This document shows positions 41,440-49,089 of a stretch of 64,000 nucleotides of DNA, in pieces. The notes under the pieces were generated by a model, which saw only the letters and a list, made by a program, of their open reading frames with translations, was not told the origin of the DNA and did not search any database. Positions within the stretch are counted from its first letter, which is position 1, and each line of letters starts with the position of its first letter. Source of the stretch: Gottfriedia sp049568075 (lineage in GTDB: Bacteria; Bacillota; Bacilli; Bacillales; Bacillaceae_G); assembly GCA_049568075.1 (NCBI GenBank), contig CP144911.1, one strand, 5' to 3'. The position numbers were made by a program, and so were the translations under genes.

Positions 41440-42446
41440 GAAAATTCTTTGCCTCCTTTATGTACGATAAATAGAAAGAAAGGAAGGCCAATCATTGCAA
41501 CAATCGCTGCAACAGGTGTTTCATAAGGTATATTAATTGTTCGCCCAAGTGTATCTGCCAACAGTAAGAAAGTAGCACCAAAAATAGCAGACATCGGTAT
41601 AATAAATCGGTAATCAGTTCCGACGAATCCACGTACCATATGCGGTACCATTAAACCAAGAAATGCCATATTTCCTACTAGAGCAACTGCCGCTCCAGCC
41701 AGTAAAACGATTACTACAAATAAGATTGCTTTGATTCTTGGGATATTTTGACCTAGACCTACAGCAATCTCTTCATTTAAACTAAGTATTGTTAATTGAC
41801 GTGCCAAGAAAATTGCTACTAGAATACCGACTACAATAAAAGGCGTAATCGTTTTTACTTGCCCCCATGAAGTACCAACTAATCCACCTGAAGTCCACAT
41901 TGAAATATTTTGAGATATTTTAAAGTAAATCCCTACACCTTCAGAAATAGCAGTTAAAAAACCTGTAACAGCCGCCCCTGCTAAAACAATACGAAATGGA
42001 GAGAAGCCACCTTTCTTCACTGTAGCAATACCAAAAACGATTAGTGAACCGACCGCTGCACCAATAAAACAAGCTATCATAATCCCAAAATAATTTACTT
42101 TTGGTAGGAAAGCCATTGTTATTGCTAAAGCTGCATTTGCTCCTGCCGTTAACCCAAGCAAACCCGGATCTGCAAGTGGATTTCTTGTCATCCCTTGCAT
42201 GATAGCACCTGCCACCGCAAGAGCTGCCCCTACAAATATTGCCGCCACCTCTCGAGGTAACCGTAACTCTCTAATAATAGAAATCTGTTGATTATTCATG
42301 TTTGTAAAAATCGCATTCCATACATCCCCAATAGTTGTATCCGCTGCGCCGAAAACAATCGCTATTACAAACATAACTATAAAAATGATAATCCCAAATA
42401 TAAATTTAAAAAAGAATGAAACTGAACCTTTGTTTTGTTGTGTCAT
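41436..42446 (-). CDS. fhuB: FecCD-family siderophore ABC permease
   Basis: Also 336 aa and about nine membrane segments. It shows IRELRLPREVAAIFVGAALA, MTRNPLADPGLLGLTAGANA and VGNMAFLGLMVPHMVRGFVG, the conserved FecCD segments. It forms the other half of the channel. A 190-bp gap with terminator-linked repeat copy d and a hairpin separates it from the binding-protein gene, so its expression may be lower than that of the upstream genes. The start has a modest site (GATGAGTGG). Confidence 0.85.
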   Translation of the reverse strand: MTQQNKGSVSFFFKFIFGIIIFIVMFVIAIVFGAADTTIGDVWNAIFTNMNNQQISIIRELRLPREVAAIFVGAALAVAGAIMQGMTRNPLADPGLLGLTAGANAALAITMAFLPKVNYFGIMIACFIGAAVGSLIVFGIATVKKGGFSPFRIVLAGAAVTGFLTAISEGVGIYFKISQNISMWTSGGLVGTSWGQVKTITPFIVVGILVAIFLARQLTILSLNEEIAVGLGQNIPRIKAILFVVIVLLAGAAVALVGNMAFLGLMVPHMVRGFVGTDYRFIIPMSAIFGATFLLLADTLGRTINIPYETPVAAIVAMIGLPFFLFIVHKGGKEFS

Positions 42447-42478
42447 TAGCCACTCATCTTCTCTTTATAGAATGTCTT

Positions 42479-42597
42479 CAGACTGCCCGCCAAACGCTCG
42501 CTTTCTGCAGTGCTCATTACCGACTAGGGTAGCTTCGCGCTTCAAAAGACAATGTTTTCAATCAGTCTGCAATAAATTTTTTGGACAATGTCTAAAT
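42479..42597 (+). repeat. Terminator-linked repeat, copy d (long form)
   Basis: CAGACTG at 42479 and CAGTCTG at 42563-42569 bracket CTCGCTTTCT ... GTGCTCATTACCG ... GCTTCGCGC. These inner blocks match the reverse complement of copy e at 54505-54629, so d and e are long members with d partly deleted. It lies between the fhuD- and fhuB-like genes. Confidence 0.7.
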
Positions 42598-42636
42598 ATA
42601 AGAGTAGGAATAATAGAATTCCTACTCTTATTTTTG
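42598..42636. terminator. Hairpin between binding protein and permease genes
   Basis: AGAGTAGGAAT and ATTCCTACTCT pair, with T residues on both strands. It may cause partial termination inside the siderophore operon. Confidence 0.65.
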
Positions 42637-43557
42637 TTAGTTACCTAAAAATTGCTTTTTAAAGAATTCTAATTGCATGTCTAAAGTATCTGGATCATTG
42701 AAGTAGAATTCACTTCCATTTACTTCGAAAACGTGCTTATTCTTTACTGCTGGTGTATTTTTGTAAGTATCTGTTTTTTCTACAGAAGTATCAGTTTGAT
42801 CAAATTTACTGAAGATTACATAGTCACCCATAAATTCAGGAAGTACTTCTAAAGAGATTGCATAATATCCTGGTTTCAATGCATTTTCTTCAACTTTTTT
42901 AGGCATATTTAATTTCATCTCTTGGAAAAGAATTTCTGTTCCACGACCCCAGTTGTTACCATATACATAAAGCTGCTTGTCAAATTTTTCAATTACAGAA
43001 ACTGTTGCATCTTGACCAATTTTAGCTTTAATCTCTTCTCCTGCCTTTTGTGCACGGGCTTTAAAATCATCTACCCATGCTTGCGCTTCTTTTTCTTTGT
43101 TTAATAATTTACCAATTTCAATATGTTGAGTTAAGTAATCTACTTTGCCGTAAGTATAAACTACAGTAGGTGCGATTTTCTTTAATTTATCAAGGTTTTT
43201 AACATTATCTAAACCAATGATTAAATCTGGATTTAATTCAATAATTTTTTCAATATTATCATCTGAAACTACTTCAACATTTTTTAATTTCTCAGCCCAG
43301 CGCGGATTAGACTTAGACCAAGAATCAACACCGACGATGTTAACTCCTAAAGACATTACATTTCCTGCAAACGATGATAGCACCACTACACGTTTAGGAT
43401 TTGCTGGGACTTTAACTGGACCATTTTGAGATTGATATGTAATAGTTCCAGACTTTTTTGGTACATTCTTTGAGCCTTCTGTACTTGATGCTCCTTTACT
43501 GCATGCACTAATAATTAGCACGAATATTAAAAGAAATGGTATTAGGGCTTTCTTCAT
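42637..43557 (-). CDS. fhuD: Iron-hydroxamate-binding lipoprotein
   Basis: From ATG 43557 (GGGAGA upstream) the product has 306 aa. The signal ends in lipobox LIISACSKG. The class III binding fold is seen in VKVPANPKRVVVLSSFAGNV, NPDLIIGLDNVKNLDKLKKI and IGQDATVSVIEKFDKQLYVY followed by GNNWGRG. The last segments closely resemble FhuD2 of Staphylococcus aureus, which binds ferric hydroxamates. It captures the siderophore outside the membrane. Its start lies inside the ATPase gene (50-bp overlap). Confidence 0.82.
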   Translation of the reverse strand: MKKALIPFLLIFVLIISACSKGASSTEGSKNVPKKSGTITYQSQNGPVKVPANPKRVVVLSSFAGNVMSLGVNIVGVDSWSKSNPRWAEKLKNVEVVSDDNIEKIIELNPDLIIGLDNVKNLDKLKKIAPTVVYTYGKVDYLTQHIEIGKLLNKEKEAQAWVDDFKARAQKAGEEIKAKIGQDATVSVIEKFDKQLYVYGNNWGRGTEILFQEMKLNMPKKVEENALKPGYYAISLEVLPEFMGDYVIFSKFDQTDTSVEKTDTYKNTPAVKNKHVFEVNGSEFYFNDPDTLDMQLEFFKKQFLGN

Positions 43558-44353
43558 TTTTCTCTTCTCCCTTAAGTAAGTTGTATGTAATGCACATTGG
43601 TTTATTTGTTCTTGGATCTCTTCCAATTACTGTATCAATTGAAAAAACTTTTTTTAGAACTTCATGTGTAATAACTTCTTCGCAAGAACCTGCTTTTACG
43701 ATTTCCCCATCTTTCAGTGCGATGATATAATCTGCAAATCGAGCTGCTTGATTTAGGTCATGTAAAACCATTACAATCGTACGTTCTTGCTCCTGATTCA
43801 GCGTTTGTAACAACTCCAAAATTTCGAGCTGATGAGCTAAATCTAAATATGTAGTAGGCTCATCAAGGAAAATGATTTCAGTTTCTTGCGCTAACGCCAT
43901 TGCGATCCAAACTCGTTGACGTTGACCTCCTGAAAGTGAATCAACCGACTTGTACTTATATTCCTTTGTACCTGTAACCTCAAGTGCCCAGTCAATTACT
44001 TCAATATCTTTTTTAGTTAATCTGCCAAACCCACTTTGATATGGGAATCGACCATAAGACACTAGTTCACCTACTGTTAAACCACTTGCACTCTCTGGTG
44101 TTTGAGGTAGAATCGCCATTTTTTTAGCTAGTAATTTAGTATTCTCTGAAGCAATGTTTTCTCCATCTAAAATAATCGTTCCGGATTGATGAGAGATTAT
44201 TCTTGTAATCGCCTTCAAAAGAGTCGACTTACCGCATCCATTTGAACCAATGATTGTTGTAATTTGTTTATCCGGAATTTTTATATTAAGGTCTTTTACA
44301 ATCAAACGATCACCATAACCAATGGTCAGTTCATTAGTAAATAACCGAACCAT
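43508..44353 (-). CDS. fhuC: Siderophore ABC transporter ATPase
   Basis: From ATG 44353 (GGAGGT upstream) the protein has 281 aa. Walker A GSNGCGKST, Q-loop LPQTPES, signature SLSGGQRQRVWIAMALAQE, Walker B IIFLDEPTTYLDLAHQ and H-loop VLHDLNQAARFADY follow the FecE/FhuC pattern, and the DTVIGRDPRTNKPMCITYNL end is typical. It powers ferric siderophore uptake. The last 16 codons overlap the start of the binding-protein gene in another frame, an unusual amount for such operons. A Fur box lies 38 bp upstream. Confidence 0.88.
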   Translation of the reverse strand: MVRLFTNELTIGYGDRLIVKDLNIKIPDKQITTIIGSNGCGKSTLLKAITRIISHQSGTIILDGENIASENTKLLAKKMAILPQTPESASGLTVGELVSYGRFPYQSGFGRLTKKDIEVIDWALEVTGTKEYKYKSVDSLSGGQRQRVWIAMALAQETEIIFLDEPTTYLDLAHQLEILELLQTLNQEQERTIVMVLHDLNQAARFADYIIALKDGEIVKAGSCEEVITHEVLKKVFSIDTVIGRDPRTNKPMCITYNLLKGEEKNEESPNTISFNIRANY

Positions 44354-44390
44354 AAACGGACCTCCATTCATTTAATATTCAAACCGTTAA

Positions 44391-44411
44391 TGATAATGAT
44401 AATTATTATCA
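44391..44411 (-). promoter_or_regulatory. Fur box of the siderophore operon
   Basis: TGATAATGATAAT followed by TATTATCA is a nearly ideal Fur inverted repeat (7-1-7 TGATAAT-N-ATTATCA type), 38 bp before the fhuC-like start. Iron-loaded Fur should repress here. Confidence 0.8.
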
Positions 44412-44511
44412 ATCAATGTTACTAGGTAAATATAAGTCTATTTACTGATATTGTCAATATTATTTTTTAGTGGAATCATTGAAAAATTCTCAAAAATGGT
44501 TTATATTTTAT

Positions 44512-44526
44512 TGAGAATGATAATCA
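44512..44526 (+). promoter_or_regulatory. Second Fur box, upstream of the reductase gene
   Basis: TGAGAAT-G-ATAATCA matches the 7-1-7 Fur consensus with two mismatches, 30 bp before ATG 44556. Confidence 0.65.
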
Positions 44527-44555
44527 ATGACAGAATATTCTGGAGTGAGACGGAA

Positions 44556-45605
44556 ATGAATATAATTGATCTATATGATGTAACAGTAATCGGGGGAGGT
44601 CCTGCTGGACTATACTCTGCTTTTTATAGTGGTTTAAGAGAAATGAAAACAAAAATAATAGAATTTCAATCTGAATTAGGTGGGAAAGTTCATTGTTATC
44701 CTGAGAAGATGATTTGGGATGTTGGAGGACAGCCACCAATTCCTGGTGAAAAATTCATCGGCCAAATCGTTCAGCAAGGTTTAACGTTTGATCCTACAGT
44801 TGTATTAAATGAAAAAGTCGACACGATCACTCGTGATGATAATGGCATTTTTATTTTACATACTTCTTCAGGTCAAAAGCATTATTCTAAAACAATTATT
44901 GTTGCAGTTGGCAGTGGAATATTAAACCCAACAAAGCTTAAAATAGATGGTGCAGAAAGATTTGAAGTTTCAAATTTAAACTATACAGTAAAATCACTTA
45001 AACATTTTAAAGACAAAACTGTAATCGTTTCCGGTGGTGGTAATTCTGCGATTGATTGGGCTAATGAATTAGAGACGGTTGCTAAGAAAGTTTATTTAAC
45101 TTACCGAAAAGATGCTCTAAAAGGTCATGAAGCTCAAGTCTCTCAATTAATGAATAGTTCAGTAGACTGTCTTTTCAATACATCAATTACGAAATTAATT
45201 GCTTGTGAAAATCATGAAGAAATAGAAAAAGTTGAATTAACAAATAACGAAACTGGTGAAGTATCTCATTTGGCAATTGATGAAGTAATCATAAACCACG
45301 GTTATGAACAAGATACTTCTTTATTAAATAACAGTGAAATAAAAGTAGAAATGATTCAAGATTTCTATATTAAAGGGAATACAACGAGTGAAACTTCGAT
45401 TGAAGGGATTTATGCAGCTGGAGATATTTTAATGCATGAAGGAAAGTTACAACTAATTGCTGGAGCATTTCAGGATGCCGCTAATGCCGTTAATAAAGCG
45501 AAACAATATATTCAACCAGATGCTAATGGATCAGCAATGGTTTCATCTCATAATGAAGTATTCAAACAACGAAATCGTGATTTAATTAAACAGATGATGA
45601 ACTAA
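44556..45605 (+). CDS. FAD-dependent ferredoxin/siderophore reductase (YcgT/IruO-like)
   Basis: From ATG 44556 (GGAGTGAG upstream) the protein has 349 aa; the 35 codons before it have no family support. It has an N-terminal FAD fold (YDVTVIGGGPAGLYSAFYSG), a NADPH fold (KTVIVSGGGNSAIDWANELE) and the C-terminal IYAAGDILMHEGK segment. There is no CxxC, so it is a ferredoxin-NADP reductase type rather than thioredoxin reductase. YcgT of B. subtilis is Fur-regulated, and IruO of S. aureus reduces ferric hydroxamates. The Fur box and the divergent siderophore operon support iron release as its job. Confidence 0.82.
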   Translation: MNIIDLYDVTVIGGGPAGLYSAFYSGLREMKTKIIEFQSELGGKVHCYPEKMIWDVGGQPPIPGEKFIGQIVQQGLTFDPTVVLNEKVDTITRDDNGIFILHTSSGQKHYSKTIIVAVGSGILNPTKLKIDGAERFEVSNLNYTVKSLKHFKDKTVIVSGGGNSAIDWANELETVAKKVYLTYRKDALKGHEAQVSQLMNSSVDCLFNTSITKLIACENHEEIEKVELTNNETGEVSHLAIDEVIINHGYEQDTSLLNNSEIKVEMIQDFYIKGNTTSETSIEGIYAAGDILMHEGKLQLIAGAFQDAANAVNKAKQYIQPDANGSAMVSSHNEVFKQRNRDLIKQMMN

Positions 45606-45634
45606 TTTCAATAAATTTTCACTTGGCTAATAAC

Positions 45635-45667
45635 AAAAAAAACGAATTCCATGTGAATTCGTTTTTT
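45635..45667. terminator. Bidirectional terminator
   Basis: AAAAAACGAATTC and GAATTCGTTTTTT pair around CATGT. It ends the reductase gene and possibly the convergent HEAT-like gene. Confidence 0.8.
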
Positions 45668-45728
45668 ATTTCTTAAGCGTTAGACTTTAATTCCTTCTTT
45701 TAGTATAAACTCTTCTATTTTTTCTTTC

Positions 45729-46274
45729 TCATTTCCACACCGTCATATATTTTTTTCGATATTTTGGATCCTCTTCAGTTTCAATCAATTCCAAAGCCTT
45801 TTGTTTAATCTCTTCATTCTTAACCGCATCATAAAGGTTTCTCATACATTGAATGATATCGTAACGAATCAATGTATGGTTCTTTTCTTCATTGCAATTT
45901 AAATAACGATTTTCTAAATGATTAAGGACGATTGCTCTTTGTTCTGGACCAGCTAATCCTACTCTCCATATTGATTGTAAGGTATGTCTTGCGGTAACAA
46001 ATTTTGGATCATATGTAACTTGCCAAATTGAATGAAAATCATTTAGCATTCTTTTCTCTGGATCACTAATGGCTAAATTTGAGAGAAATTGTGCCGCTCT
46101 TGACCTTTTGTGATTTCCTTTATGCGTAAGCTCTGATTTTAATCGATCCCATACTTCATACGACCAATCTACTTTTTCTTTTGTAACGGAAATAATATAG
46201 TCAAAGGCTTCGTATTGCAAATTCTTGTCATTTGATTCAAGGTTTTCAAAATAAGTTTGTACTTGTTGATCCAT
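45729..46274 (-). CDS. HEAT-repeat-like hypothetical protein
   Basis: The 181-aa protein is all-helical in appearance with repeated helix pairs (LQYEAFDYIISVTKEKVDW; KRSRAAQFLSNLAISDPEKR; KFVTARHTLQSIWRVG), like HEAT/ARM-type repeats. No catalytic motif is seen. GAGAGG lies before ATG 46274. After the stop at 45729 the next frame reads EKIEEFILKEGIKV to a stop at 45688, which looks like a natural C-terminal helix. The protein may thus be shortened by a recent one-base change, though this is uncertain. Function is unknown. Confidence 0.65.
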   Translation of the reverse strand: MDQQVQTYFENLESNDKNLQYEAFDYIISVTKEKVDWSYEVWDRLKSELTHKGNHKRSRAAQFLSNLAISDPEKRMLNDFHSIWQVTYDPKFVTARHTLQSIWRVGLAGPEQRAIVLNHLENRYLNCNEEKNHTLIRYDIIQCMRNLYDAVKNEEIKQKALELIETEEDPKYRKKYMTVWK

Positions 46275-46580
46275 TTTACGTACCTCTCCTGAGAATAGTA
46301 AATAAATTCTTTTATCTAGATGATATCATTCCCTAGCATTCACTTGCTATGAAAAAAAATTATCTTATCGTTCAATTTTTTTTCGATTTTTATAATACTA
46401 AGCCTACTTATTCCAGTCAATATACCATAAAATCGTTGATTATCTATTTAATTAAACGTTTGTTTAGTTTTAAAATAAATGGTTTCGGTAAAAAGTACAC
46501 CTATGTATTAATAATGAAATTAAAATATAAATGAACGATATGCAGTCCCTGGTCGTATAAGAAGTAAGGAGGGATTTTTA

Positions 46581-46931
46581 ATGAAAACAATTTTATTTGA
46601 GGAAGATAAATTAATCATTTCACTTTCTAGTCTTGAAACAATTTTAGGATTAAGACATACAATCGAAGTACCATATGGTGATATTAAGGATGTTACGATA
46701 GAGGATCTCCATCAATTTCTGTGGAAAATTTATGGTACTCAAATAGGTGCAAATAAATATGGCTATTTTAAAAAGGACGGCGTCAACTATTTTGTTGCTA
46801 CAAGTACTAACAAGGGTAATTTAGTATTAACTTTAAACAATCATAAATATGATAAAGTCATTTTAGAAATGGATCATGTTGACGATGTTTTCCAGCAGAT
46901 TCAAAATACTTTGCGTACTTATATTAAATAA
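46581..46931 (+). CDS. Small hypothetical protein, possible PH-like fold
   Basis: The 116-aa protein starts behind a full AAGGAGG. It is rich in beta-strand patterns (ILFEEDKLIISLSSLETILG; VPYGDIKDVTIED; YFVATSTNKGNLVLTLN) and ends in a helix, as in bacterial PH-like domains; that fold is a guess. No signal or membrane segment is seen. It is a single gene with its own terminator. Confidence 0.65.
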   Translation: MKTILFEEDKLIISLSSLETILGLRHTIEVPYGDIKDVTIEDLHQFLWKIYGTQIGANKYGYFKKDGVNYFVATSTNKGNLVLTLNNHKYDKVILEMDHVDDVFQQIQNTLRTYIK

Positions 46932-46940
46932 ATTAAATTA

Positions 46941-46966
46941 GACTGTCTTTTTACAGACAGTCTTTT
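46941..46966 (+). terminator. Rho-independent terminator
   Basis: GACTGTC and GACAGTC pair around TTTTTACA, followed by TTTT; it lies 10 bp after the 116-aa gene. Confidence 0.65.
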
Positions 46967-46971
46967 CGATT

Positions 46972-47406
46972 TTATAAATGAATAATTTCAAAACGATTAT
47001 CAAATTCTCTTAAATATTCTACGACTAGTTTGCGATGACAATGATGTGGTTTTTCTTCGCTACACATAAAACACGGAACGCCGTTACTTATAAAGTCGTT
47101 TATTTTTGTTTCGATTTTACGATTTTGTATTAAGCTCAAAAAGTCTTTTTCAAAATCATTCCACGAGACTTCCTTTTTCTTAATTGCTTTCAGTAATTCT
47201 TCCGTTGGAGCTAAATCTGTGTCATGTGTGTATTGAATATTTAATAAATCCATTACAAAATGAAGGTCATCTTTTTTTGCATATCCTGCTAGTTGTGATG
47301 TGTTATGTAATCGGGTATCAATTAGATGAGTTATGTTATTTTGTTGTAGCATTGTTGAGAATGTTCTTAAAGATTTTTTAGAAAATCCGATTGTTGTTAT
47401 TTTCAT
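46972..47406 (-). CDS. DUF488 family protein
   Basis: The 144-aa protein starts MKITTIGFSKKSLRTF and contains LIDTRLHNTSQLAGYAKKDD and the family C-terminus CFMCSEEKPHHCHRKLVVEY, with the conserved Cys/His cluster. DUF488 proteins are small and of unknown biochemical role; the Cys-His motif suggests metal or nucleotide binding. AAAGGAG precedes the start and lies inside the end of the upstream small frame, so the two may be coupled. Confidence 0.8.
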   Translation of the reverse strand: MKITTIGFSKKSLRTFSTMLQQNNITHLIDTRLHNTSQLAGYAKKDDLHFVMDLLNIQYTHDTDLAPTEELLKAIKKKEVSWNDFEKDFLSLIQNRKIETKINDFISNGVPCFMCSEEKPHHCHRKLVVEYLREFDNRFEIIHL

Positions 47407-47415
47407 TTTGGCTAA

Positions 47416-47574
47416 CTACTCCTTTAATTTGAATTGTGGTAGGTAATCAATATTTGTTTGTTGCTTAAAAAAAGGATGTTCGTTGATTTCCACTCTAGGA
47501 TATTCACTTTCCATCTTGATTGATTGTCTAGTCGCATTCGTCCATTTATGTCCTGAGGCTTCGCGCATTTTCAT
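47416..47574 (-). CDS. Small hypothetical protein upstream of the DUF488 gene
   Basis: A 52-aa frame runs from ATG 47574 to TAG 47416, nine bases before the DUF488 start. It is hydrophilic (MKMREASGHKWTNATRQSIK; YPRVEINEHPFFKQQT). AAGGATG lies about 13 bases before the ATG, a weak site. I do not recognise it; it may be a real small gene or the C-terminal remnant of a larger one. Confidence 0.35.
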   Translation of the reverse strand: MKMREASGHKWTNATRQSIKMESEYPRVEINEHPFFKQQTNIDYLPQFKLKE

Positions 47575-47789
47575 AAGAGTCAAGCATCCTTATGTTCCAT
47601 CTTTTCTTTTTCTATAGTTGATTCAAAGTTAATTTAAACCAAAAATATTTTCAGATAATTCAAACTTTAATTAAAAACAATACTCTAATTGTTACCGATT
47701 GTCAATTTTAATCATCTAACCTTTCCATAAACAAAGTTCGAGGTTATGAAATGAGAAATTAATCCAGAATTTTATAAGTAATGTTTTTT

Positions 47790-47855
47790 GTAATATATAT
47801 TTGACACATTCTATAAATGTAATATATATTTTACATAAAGTAATATATATTTTAC
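47790..47855 (+). promoter_or_regulatory. Promoter with three operator repeats
   Basis: GTAATATATATTTKAC occurs at 47790-47805, 47819-47834 and 47840-47855. The first contains the -35 TTGACA start (47801), the second covers the -10 region, and the third is just downstream. Each copy is a near-palindrome (GTAA...TTAC). This looks like autorepression by the XRE protein encoded next. Confidence 0.6.
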
Positions 47856-47873
47856 TTCACCAGGAGGAAAACA

Positions 47874-48071
47874 GTGGACGGATCTAAAGTGAAACTCGCT
47901 CGCGTTGAAAAAGAACTAACACAGCAAGCTCTAGCAGAATTGGTTGGTGTAACACGTCAAACCATTAACCTTATTGAAAAAGGGAAGTATAATCCAACAA
48001 TTAAATTATGTGTAGAGTTAGCCAAATCTTTGGGAAAAACGCTAGATGAACTCTTTTGGGAAGAGGATTAA
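47874..48071 (+). CDS. XRE-family HTH regulator
   Basis: The 65-aa protein starts at GTG 47874 seven bases after AGGAGG. It is a minimal Cro/C1 domain: VKLARVEKELTQQALAELVG, VTRQTINLIEKGKYNPTIKL, ending TLDELFWEED, the pattern of YozG/YvaO-type regulators that accompany small membrane-protein genes. It probably binds the three repeats in its own promoter. The next gene starts 21 bp downstream. Confidence 0.85.
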   Translation: MDGSKVKLARVEKELTQQALAELVGVTRQTINLIEKGKYNPTIKLCVELAKSLGKTLDELFWEED

Positions 48072-48092
48072 AATACTAGGAGGGAAATGTAA

Positions 48093-48533
48093 ATGTTGTT
48101 TAAAAAGCAAGTGATGGACGAGAGAATTATTCTAGAACGCTATAAAATTTTAGGAATTGCTGGAGCGGTTTTTTCAATCGGAATACTATTTGATATCCTT
48201 TATAAGGTTTTATTTTTAAAAGCAGCAATTCAATCTTTCATGGTAGAACTGATTATATTTTTGCTAGCTGGAACCATTTATTTAATTTTGGGAATTTGGA
48301 AGAGCGTATTATTTCAAATGAACAATAAATCAGATAAAGTGATTTTCAAATTTAAAGCGTTTTGGTCAAGTTTACTATTAGGACTATTATTTCTAGTCTC
48401 TGATTTATTTACCAAGGATAATTTTGTGATCGCAAAAAATCATTTAGGATTGACTTTATTAGCATTTATTTCGATTGTTCTGATTTCCTGGTTTATTGAT
48501 GTATTTTTAATGAAGCTTGCAAATAGAGAGTAA
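48093..48533 (+). CDS. DUF6773-like membrane protein
   Basis: The 146-aa protein has four membrane segments (YKILGIAGAVFSIGILFDIL; MVELIIFLLAGTIYLILGIW; FWSSLLLGLLFLVSDLF; LGLTLLAFISIVLISWFIDV) after a short N-terminus with MDERIILERYK. This arrangement of a tiny XRE regulator plus a four-helix protein with a 'DER' start is common in Bacillus; the role is unknown. AGGAGG precedes ATG 48093. It belongs to the autoregulated three-gene operon. Confidence 0.7.
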   Translation: MLFKKQVMDERIILERYKILGIAGAVFSIGILFDILYKVLFLKAAIQSFMVELIIFLLAGTIYLILGIWKSVLFQMNNKSDKVIFKFKAFWSSLLLGLLFLVSDLFTKDNFVIAKNHLGLTLLAFISIVLISWFIDVFLMKLANRE

Positions 48534-48553
48534 TAGAAAAGGAGATGGATTAA

Positions 48554-48931
48554 ATGATGATCGAAAGCAAATATATTGATAAGGTTAAATTAGATTTGGT
48601 TGATAACGAAGAATTACAATTAATCGTTGAAGGAAGAACTGTCCCTTCCAGCCCCACATTGAAACTTTTACCGGAAATCTCCTGGTTAACAAAAGAAAAT
48701 ATGCAAGTTATTTTTGTCCTTACCTCTCAGAGAATCATAGTTTATAAAATTCATCTCAACCAATCACTTTCTTTCGCCTTAGACATAAATAAGTCTGCTA
48801 TAAAATCAGTTACAGAATCGAGTGGACCTCTAAACAAGGGAATTATAGTAACCCTTGATACACAAAAAATTTATAAATTTCTATTTAAAAAGGAACGAAT
48901 TAAGGAAATAATACATTATTTATCGGAATAA
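48554..48931 (+). CDS. Hypothetical protein, possible PH-like domain
   Basis: The 125-aa protein starts 20 bp after the membrane-protein gene, with AAAAGGAGATGG upstream. It has a soluble beta-rich centre (VIFVLTSQRIIVYKIHL; SIAL-type strands; GIIVTLDTQKIYKFLFKK) and a final helix, matching bacterial PH/YokE-like folds (VLTSQRI is a typical strand). Function is unknown. It ends the XRE operon. Confidence 0.6.
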   Translation: MMIESKYIDKVKLDLVDNEELQLIVEGRTVPSSPTLKLLPEISWLTKENMQVIFVLTSQRIIVYKIHLNQSLSFALDINKSAIKSVTESSGPLNKGIIVTLDTQKIYKFLFKKERIKEIIHYLSE

Positions 48932-48983
48932 TTCGGGATATACTTCTAATCATAAATTGCGAGTATTCAGTTTTTTATAAAAG

Positions 48984-49022
48984 AAAAGGATAGAAAAACC
49001 TGCTGCTTCTCTATCCTTTATT
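48984..49022. terminator. Bidirectional terminator
   Basis: AAAGGATAGA and TCTATCCTTT pair; it lies between the XRE operon and the convergent diamine catabolic operon. Confidence 0.6.
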
Positions 49023-49089
49023 AACTTAATATTTAAAGGTCACAATAACAGTTTCGTAGGTCTATATATTAGAGTATCTCAATAATTTT

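Noticed and set aside
46349..46534. 61-codon plus-strand frame
   Set aside because: AT-rich composition, no ribosome site and no recognisable pattern.
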